From NCBI GenBank assembly GCA_028583405.1, contig CM053258.1:1370824-1434823 (forward strand): a DNA stretch of 64,000 nt. Reading direction: 5' to 3'. The stretch is from Pogonophryne albipinna (Eukaryota; Chordata; Actinopteri; Perciformes; Artedidraconidae). A program made the position numbers and the translations under genes. A model generated the notes under the pieces. The model ran no database searches, had not been told where the DNA came from, and saw only the letters and a list, made by a program, of their open reading frames with translations. How positions within the stretch are numbered: position 1 is the first letter of the stretch; the number at the start of each line of letters is the position of its first letter. Positions 58,601-64,000 of the stretch are shown here, in pieces.

Positions 58601-61600
58601 GATGTTCAGGTGTATATCAGTATGTAGTGTCTCTACTTTAAAGAGTCCTCTCCTGCTGATGTCCAGGTGTATATCAGTATGTAGTGTCAGTACTTTAAAG
58701 AGTCCTCTCCTGCTGATGTTCAGGTGTATATCAGTATGTAGTGTCTCTACTTTAAAGAGTCCTCTCCTGCTGATGTTCAGGTGTATATCAGTATGTAGTG
58801 TCTCTACTTTAAAGAGTCCTCTCCTGTTGATGTTCAGGTGTATATCAGTATGTAGTGTCTCTACTTTAAAGAGTCCTCTCCTGCTGATGTCCAGGTGTAT
58901 ATCAGTATGTAGTGTCAGTACTTTAAAGAGTCCTCTCCTGCTGATGTTCAGGTGTATATCAGTATGTAGTGTCTCTACTTTAAAGAGTCCTCTCCTGCTG
59001 ATGTCCAGGTGTATATCAGTATGTAGTGTCAGTACTTTAAAGAGTCCTCTCCTGCTGATGTTCAGGTGTATATCAGTATGTAGTGTCTCTACTTTAAAGA
59101 GTCCTCTCCTGCTGATGTCCAGGTGTATATCAGTATGTAGTGTCAGTACTTTAAAGAGTCCTCTCCTGCTGATGTTCAGGTGTATATCAGTATGTAGTGT
59201 CTCTACTTTAAAGAGTCCTCTCTTGCTGATGTTCAGGTGTATATCAGTATGTAGTGTCTCTACTTTAAAGAGTCCTCTCCTGCTGATGTTCAGGTGTATA
59301 TCAGTATGTAGTGTCTCTACTTTAAAGAGTCCTCTCCTGCTGATGTTCAGGTGTATATCAGTATGTAGTGTCTCTACTTTAAAGAGTCCTCTCCTGCTGA
59401 TGTTCAGGTGTATATCAGTATGTAGTGTCTGTACTTTAAAGAGTCCTCTCCTGCTGATGTTCAGGTGTATATCAGTATGTAGTGTCTCTACTTTAAAGAG
59501 TCCTCTCCTGCTGATGTTCAGGTGTATATCAGTATTTAGTGTCAGTATAGTGAATGCTCTTACTTGGTTCGTAATAACTGTAGATGAGCACGCTTGCTTC
59601 CTGGACCTTTCCCACTTTATACTCCAGGACCAGAGGGATGGTGAAACACTTCTCTTCTGCCGTCATCTGGAAACACATTTACGTATTGAATCTCTCAGCC
59701 ATCACGAGTGCAGTGTGTGTGTGTGTGTGTGCTGCAGTGTGTCACAGAAAACACTCACAGAGTCCAGGTACAGGATGACTTTCCCCGGCTGCGTCTCCAC
59801 TTTCTTTATTAAGTCATTGGTCTGCAGGCCGTTCTGCTTGAGGGCGAAGCCGCTCAGCAAGCCCACCTCCAGGAGCACCATCCCAGTGGAGTTAACACCC
59901 AGAGACTCCGACAGGCTGCAGAAATCCAATTAATCAATCAATCAATTAAACACCTGGTTAGTGAGGAATCAGCACTGACACAATTGTGCACCTTAAAACC
60001 CACTGTCTGCAATGTGTTAGGGTTGAGCAGCTCCCAAGTGCAGACCGACGAAGGTTTGAACTGAAAATAACCTTTATTCAAGGCAACTGGATGAATGCAA
60101 AACAGTACTCTCATTACCTCTAATCGCAAAAAGAACCCAGAAACCCAGAACTTAAATACACACATGACCAATCAAGGATTTGACTCTTTTTCCAAGGATT
60201 TTATTTTTTATTTTATTTCACTTTTCATAAGATTTGAAAAATATTTCGGGATTTGACTTTTTGAGAGTAGTACAGTGTTCAGGTACACAGAGTGAAGAAA
60301 TGATTCAAACATACAAAAACTGTTTTCGGGATTTTGATTTTTGTTTCAAAAAGTCAACTTTTTTCTAAGATTTAGATTTATTTTTAAATTATAATTTTTT
60401 TCTAAGAATTTTTATTTATTTTTTAGAAGAATTTAAAAAAATGTAGGGATTTTGACTTTTCTGTCAGAATTTGACTTTTTGAGAATTGATTCTTAGAATT
60501 TGATTATTTTCTAAGAATTGGTGTGTTGATTCCTGACAAGCATGAGAAACTGATAAATGATTTATGGACAAAGTTTGTCTTTTGTGATATTTAATAAAGT
60601 AATAAAGAAAGTCAATACAAAGTGAAATGGATCTGAAATGCAGGAACAGAGCAGCTTCACCCTCAGAGGAGAAAGAAGCTCTGCTGACAGTCTCTCTGTA
60701 TATTCATGAGAGGAAACAGCTGCTCCTCCATCCCATCATTAAACCATTAAACCTCGCTTTATTAAAACCCCACCTTTATCACTTCCTTCCTGAAATCTAA
60801 ACCCTTAACATGTGTCTCTGTTCAACACATACAAGACTACAAATACAATGTAACAGAGTAAAAGACAATCAGAGTATAAGACTATATGTTTTAAATGATG
60901 ATATGATCATTTGACACGACAAGTCTCACCTGCTGCAGATCAACAGTTGTGCAGAGTTCATCTCGGGATCTAACAGCTCCACGTTCAGATGAAACGCCTC
61001 GTGGTCTTCAGCATTTCTCCTCCCCCTCCTCCTCACCGTCCCGTCACTCCTGATGTTGTAGAACACGTTCAGCTGAGGGAGAAGTGGAATTACAGCAGAG
61101 GACAATGTGATTACTGAGAAACGTACACACTGCAGAAGAGGATACACTATGAGTTGCACAAACAGATCACTGACTATAAGACAATCGTGAGAGGAGGTCA
61201 TGTGACTGCAGTTTGTTCAGGTACACATACTGAACAAATTATTAAAACATTAAAAACTTTTTTCGCGATTTTGACTTTTCTGTCAGAATGTGACTTTTTT
61301 TTCAAAATGTCAACTTTTTTAAGAACTGAACTGTTTTGTAAGAATTTCATTTTTTTCTAAGAATTTCATTTTTTTCTAAGAATTTGACTTTTTTCTAAGA
61401 ATTTTCAATTTTTCTAAGAATTTTCAATTTTTCTAAGAATTTTCCTTTTTTCTAAGAATTTGTTTTTTTCTAAGAATTTGACTTTTTTCTAAGAATTTGA
61501 CTTTTTTCTAAGAATTTGACTTTTTTTCCAAGGATTTGACTTTTTTTTCCAAGGATTTGACTTTTTTTTCAAGGATTTAACTTTTTTCCAAACATTTGAC

Positions 61601-63103
61601 TTTTTTTCCAAGAATTTGACTTTTTTCCAAGGATTTAACTTTTTTCTAAGAATTTGACTTTTTTTTATTTTATTTCACTTTTTATAAGAATTTTAAAACA
61701 TTTCGGGATTTGACTTTTTGAGAATTTTTTTTTCTTCTTAGAATTAGATTTTTTTCTAAGAATGTGTGTGTTGATTCCTGATAAGCATGAGTGACAAAAC
61801 CCTAGTTATCTGCACATCGTTTGACTTATAGATGTGTTTTTCGATATTTGTGGAGTTAGGTGGTCCGCGAGTGTTTTTTTATTGGTTAAATGGTCCTTGG
61901 TATGAAAAAGTTTGAGAAACATGTGTTGGTACCTGAATCAGGGCGAGTCCTCGACCTTCAGCAGACACCTGCAGGCTCAGAATCTCCATGGTTTCAATCT
62001 GAAATTAAACAAAATTATAGTGTGTGAGTGATATAATACAGCTAATGTTGAGCTATAAAGGAACTACAGCACGGTCACATGACTTCACGTCACCACCGCT
62101 AAGCTAAAGGAGGCTAATGTTGGGCTATAAAGGAACTACAGCACGGTCACATGACTTCACGTCACCACCGCTAAGCTAAAGGAGGCTAATGTTGGGCTAT
62201 AAAGGAACTACAGCACGGTCACATGACTTCACGTCACCACCGCTAAGCTAAAGGTGGCTAATGTTGAGTTATAAAGGAACTACAGCACGGTCACATGACT
62301 TCACGTATCCACCGCTAAGCTAAAGGTGGCTAATGTTGGGCTATAAAGGAACTACAGCACGATCACATGACTTCACGTCACCACCGCTAAGCTAAAGGTG
62401 GCTAATGTTGAGCTATAAAGGAACTACAGCACGGTCACATGACTTCACGTCTCCACCGCTAAGCTAAAGGTGGCTAATGTTGGGCTATAAAGGAACTACA
62501 GCACGGTCACATGACTTCACGTCACCACCGCTAAGCTAAAGGTGGCTAATGTTGAGCTATAAAGGAACTACAGCACGGTCACATGACTTCACGTCTCCAC
62601 CGCTAAGCTAAAGGTGGCTAATGTTGGGCTATAAAGGAACTACAGCACGGTCACATGGCTTCACGTCACCACCGCTAAGCTAAAGGTGGCTAATGTTGGG
62701 CTATAAAGGAACTACAGCACGGTCACATGACTTCACGTCACCACCGCTAAGCTAAAGGTGGCTAATGTTGGGCATGAGGATCTCATTTTGACACTTGTTA
62801 GCAACCGCCGTTTTTAAATCCGCCAGTGGGGTATTTACTGACGTACTTTATGTCATAGACTTAAAATCTCTTATTTCAGGATAACAACCAACACATTCCG
62901 AAACCACTGAAGAGGGGACAGTTAGTGCTAAAATGCTGACTCTTGTGTACCTCCTGGCTCTGGTGCAGCAGGTTGTTTTTCTGGTTGACGTTGAAGGAGA
63001 CGCCGGGGGTCGAGTCGTCTGTTTCCACCGTGACGACGAGGTCAATGTCGTGAGACCTTCCAGCTGCAAATGTGGACAAAGCCTGCAGAGCCACCACCGT
63101 GTC
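55471..63103 (-). CDS. cd109: CD109-like, C-terminal part, right arm (6 exons, intact)
   Basis: Gene-level entry. Six minus-strand exons with compatible phases and no internal stop encode the end of the thioester domain, CUB, a basic RRRGRR furin-type motif, MG8, YYEP, a cysteine-rich stem and the GPI-anchor signal. Upstream exons should lie beyond 64000. In mammals CD109 is cleaved by furin at a four-Arg motif in this position and the pieces stay associated at the cell surface. The last intron carries about 67 units of the 57-bp minisatellite. This is the better candidate for a functional 3' end than the plus-strand copy. Confidence 0.9.
55735..59545 (+). repeat. 57-bp minisatellite, about 67 units, with higher-order blocks
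   Basis: Fills the last intron of right-arm cd109. Marker variants (TACTTGAAAG at about 56297, 56867 and 57495; GAAGTTCAGGTGTCTATC once per block) recur every 10-11 units (about 570-628 bp). Another marker, GAGTTCTCTCC, recurs at about 57733 and 58303, again 570 bp apart. From 58.5 to 59.2 kb a GATGTCCAGG/GTGTCAGTAC variant alternates every second unit. The 804-codon open frame is an artefact. Confidence 0.97.
59564..59666 (-). CDS. cd109: cd109 right-arm exon h (MG8, YYEP)
   Basis: Reads [20 protein letters not shown] then [14 protein letters not shown], intact, matching the CVNIPAV...ASVSIVDYYEP end of MG8. Acceptor TTTCCAG, donor CCAA|GTAAGA. Confidence 0.96.
59759..59915 (-). CDS. cd109: cd109 right-arm exon g (MG8)
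   Basis: Reads [40 protein letters not shown] and KVILYLDS, intact. Acceptor TTTCTGCAG, donor TCT|GTGAGT. Confidence 0.96.
60600..60770 (-). repeat. Dispersed intronic repeat, copy 3
   Basis: Inverse of 37775-37940; also related to 20570-20740. Family unknown. Confidence 0.8.
60930..61072 (-). CDS. cd109: cd109 right-arm exon f (furin motif, MG8 start)
   Basis: 143 bp reading [20 protein letters not shown] then [26 protein letters not shown] sits where CD109 has its furin motif. Acceptor CCCTCAG, donor CAG|GTGAGA. Confidence 0.96.
61260..61770. repeat. T-rich TTTTCTAAGAATTTGAC repeat (right arm)
   Basis: About 25-30 degenerate copies of a 16-20 bp word (TTTTTTCTAAGAATTTGACT; variants TCCAAGGATTTGAC). 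Expanded relative to the left-arm counterpart at 37020-37285. Confidence 0.85.
61933..61998 (-). CDS. cd109: cd109 right-arm exon e (CUB)
   Basis: 22 codons, same as left-arm exon e ([14 protein letters not shown] core [16 protein letters not shown]). Acceptor TTTCAG, donor CAG|GTACCA. Confidence 0.93.
62041..62775 (+). repeat. 72-bp minisatellite, about 10 units (right arm)
   Basis: Mirror of 36066-36795. Units alternate GTTGAGCTAT and GTTGGGCTAT, suggesting expansion in two-unit steps. Confidence 0.96.
62951..63103 (-). CDS. cd109: cd109 right-arm exon d (TED end/CUB)
   Basis: 51 codons: [20 protein letters not shown] ... [17 protein letters not shown]. Acceptor CTCTCAG, donor GAG|GTACAC. 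It is the most 5' right-arm exon inside the window. Confidence 0.96.
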
Positions 63104-63361
63104 CTGAGAGAGAGGAAACACCATTACACATGACACATCTGCTCCAAAAATCTTCAGCCACTGACAGACTTTAGCTTTGATTTCCACCGCTCACTTCCTG
63201 CTTACAGCTGTGTCATTTTGTATGTTTATGCCCACATCTGTGCATCTGTTTATGAGGACAAATAGAGTCATTTTTTGGCCGACAAAGGCTGAGAAGAAGC
63301 TTCATTCAACGGGGCCACTGACACAATATTTAGATCTGAGTATGTAGCATCTGTCATTTGA

Positions 63362-63373
63362 GTGTGTGTGTGG

Positions 63374-63463
<90 letters not shown>
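63362..63463. repeat. TG microsatellite (right arm)
   Basis: Mirror of the CA tract at 34818-34978, about 60 bp shorter. Confidence 0.97.
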
Positions 63464-63464
<1 letters not shown>

Positions 63465-63889
63465 GTTAATTGTCCTTTCATTCACCACATGCCCACATTT
63501 TCCTTCTGATGACACAAACCACAGACTCCTGTTGTAGTGACACGGATGGGAATTTCTCCCTTTCATTTTCCAGGAATGCTCATTTGGTTTTTACTGGAGA
63601 TGTTTGTATCGTGTCCTTCATGAGGAAACACGTGTGTGTTGTTAGGCCTTCAACGCACCATGTGTCATCTTCTGACTCTAAAAACCCTGAAGACATTTCA
63701 CATAAAAAATAATCAGTGTTCTCGTCCTTCTCTACTTTGATAAGTTAAGATCCAGACCTCCCAAGACACAAATCGTTCTGTCGCTCATTGAAACCATAAA
63801 AAACGCGAAAAAAGAAAGCGGTTTCACATTAAGAAACCTGCGTTTCCCGACTACATTTGCTCAGCTTGTTTCTTGGATAACTTCAGATT

Positions 63890-64000
63890 AGGGCTGAACG
63901 ATTAATCGATTTTAAATCGAAATCGTCATCCCCACCAATCAGAAGTGCTGTGCTCCACATGTACCAGCCATTGTTAACCAATCAGAAGTGGCCCATGATA
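63890..64000. mobile_element. Transposon-like end at outer border of right arm
   Basis: GGGCTGAACGATTAATCGAT followed by TTTAAATCGAAATCG resembles a terminal sequence common in fish DNA transposons. Only this end lies in the window. Confidence 0.45.

Larger units (their letters stand above)
50580..63889 (-). repeat. Right arm of the large imperfect inverted duplication
   Basis: Reverse-complement counterpart of 34380-46316. The 57-bp array is much longer here (about 3.8 kb against 0.8 kb) and the 37-bp array shorter. The outer end is where homology changes to a transposon-like GGGCTGAACGATTAATCG sequence. Whether homology resumes beyond the window is unknown. Confidence 0.93.

Noticed and set aside
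57519..59933. 804-codon open frame
   Set aside because: 57-bp array running on through antisense of cd109 exons g and h; not a gene.

Overview
Organism and overall picture. The window looks like teleost fish nuclear DNA. The evidence is short coding exons with GT-AG introns encoding a fish-type CD109 (an alpha-2-macroglobulin family protein with a GPI anchor), the 3' tail of an L2-type LINE common in fish, several fish-type MITEs, long CA/TG microsatellites and a gamma-type endogenous retroviral env. There are no prokaryotic operons, no CRISPR and no recognisable rRNA or tRNA genes. About 30% of the window (near 19 kb) is minisatellite. Four unit sizes (72, 57, 37 and 33 bp) recur at separate places, nearly all in CD109 introns. 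Most long open frames here are artefacts of repeats whose unit is a multiple of three, of CA repeats, or of the N run.

Layout. 1-8830: no cellular gene recognised; one fish MITE (about 2400-2955), a broken retroviral env on the + strand (5334-7539) and a possible 3' LTR (about 8379-8830). 8831-10306: a 72-bp minisatellite. 10832-29723 (minus strand): 17 exons of the N-terminal half of cd109, from the MG2/MG3 boundary to the start of the CUB domain, with introns holding 72-, 37-, 57- and 33-bp arrays. 30187-30458: an 11-bp GC-rich array running into exactly 1000 Ns (30459-31458). 32263-40064 (plus strand): nine exons of the C-terminal half of cd109 (thioester domain, CUB, MG8, GPI signal), with several single-base frame breaks. 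40065-46316: its 3' flank and a 37-bp array. 46317-50480: a spacer with a 33-bp-array MITE, two adjacent hAT-like insertions and a CT repeat. 50482-63889 (minus strand): an inverted copy of 34.4-46.3 kb carrying six intact C-terminal cd109 exons (63103 down to 55471).

How the parts relate. The minus-strand N-half and plus-strand C-half are complementary. Together they lack only the signal peptide/MG1/MG2 region and roughly 80-90 residues that should hold the thioester (GCGEQ-type) exon, yet they point away from each other across a gap of arbitrary size. Either one cd109 gene has been split by an inversion or contig-orientation error, or several partial paralogues lie here. The two C-terminal copies form a large imperfect palindrome. 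They differ by substitutions, array lengths, an L2 insertion (left arm only) and a Harbinger-like MITE (right arm only), so they are not a simple fold-back copy. The frame breaks of the left arm are nearly all homopolymer-length changes, which also raises the question of local sequence accuracy.

Limits. Exon ends were read by eye from splice signals and reading frame. Family names come from recalled conserved motifs, not a database search.
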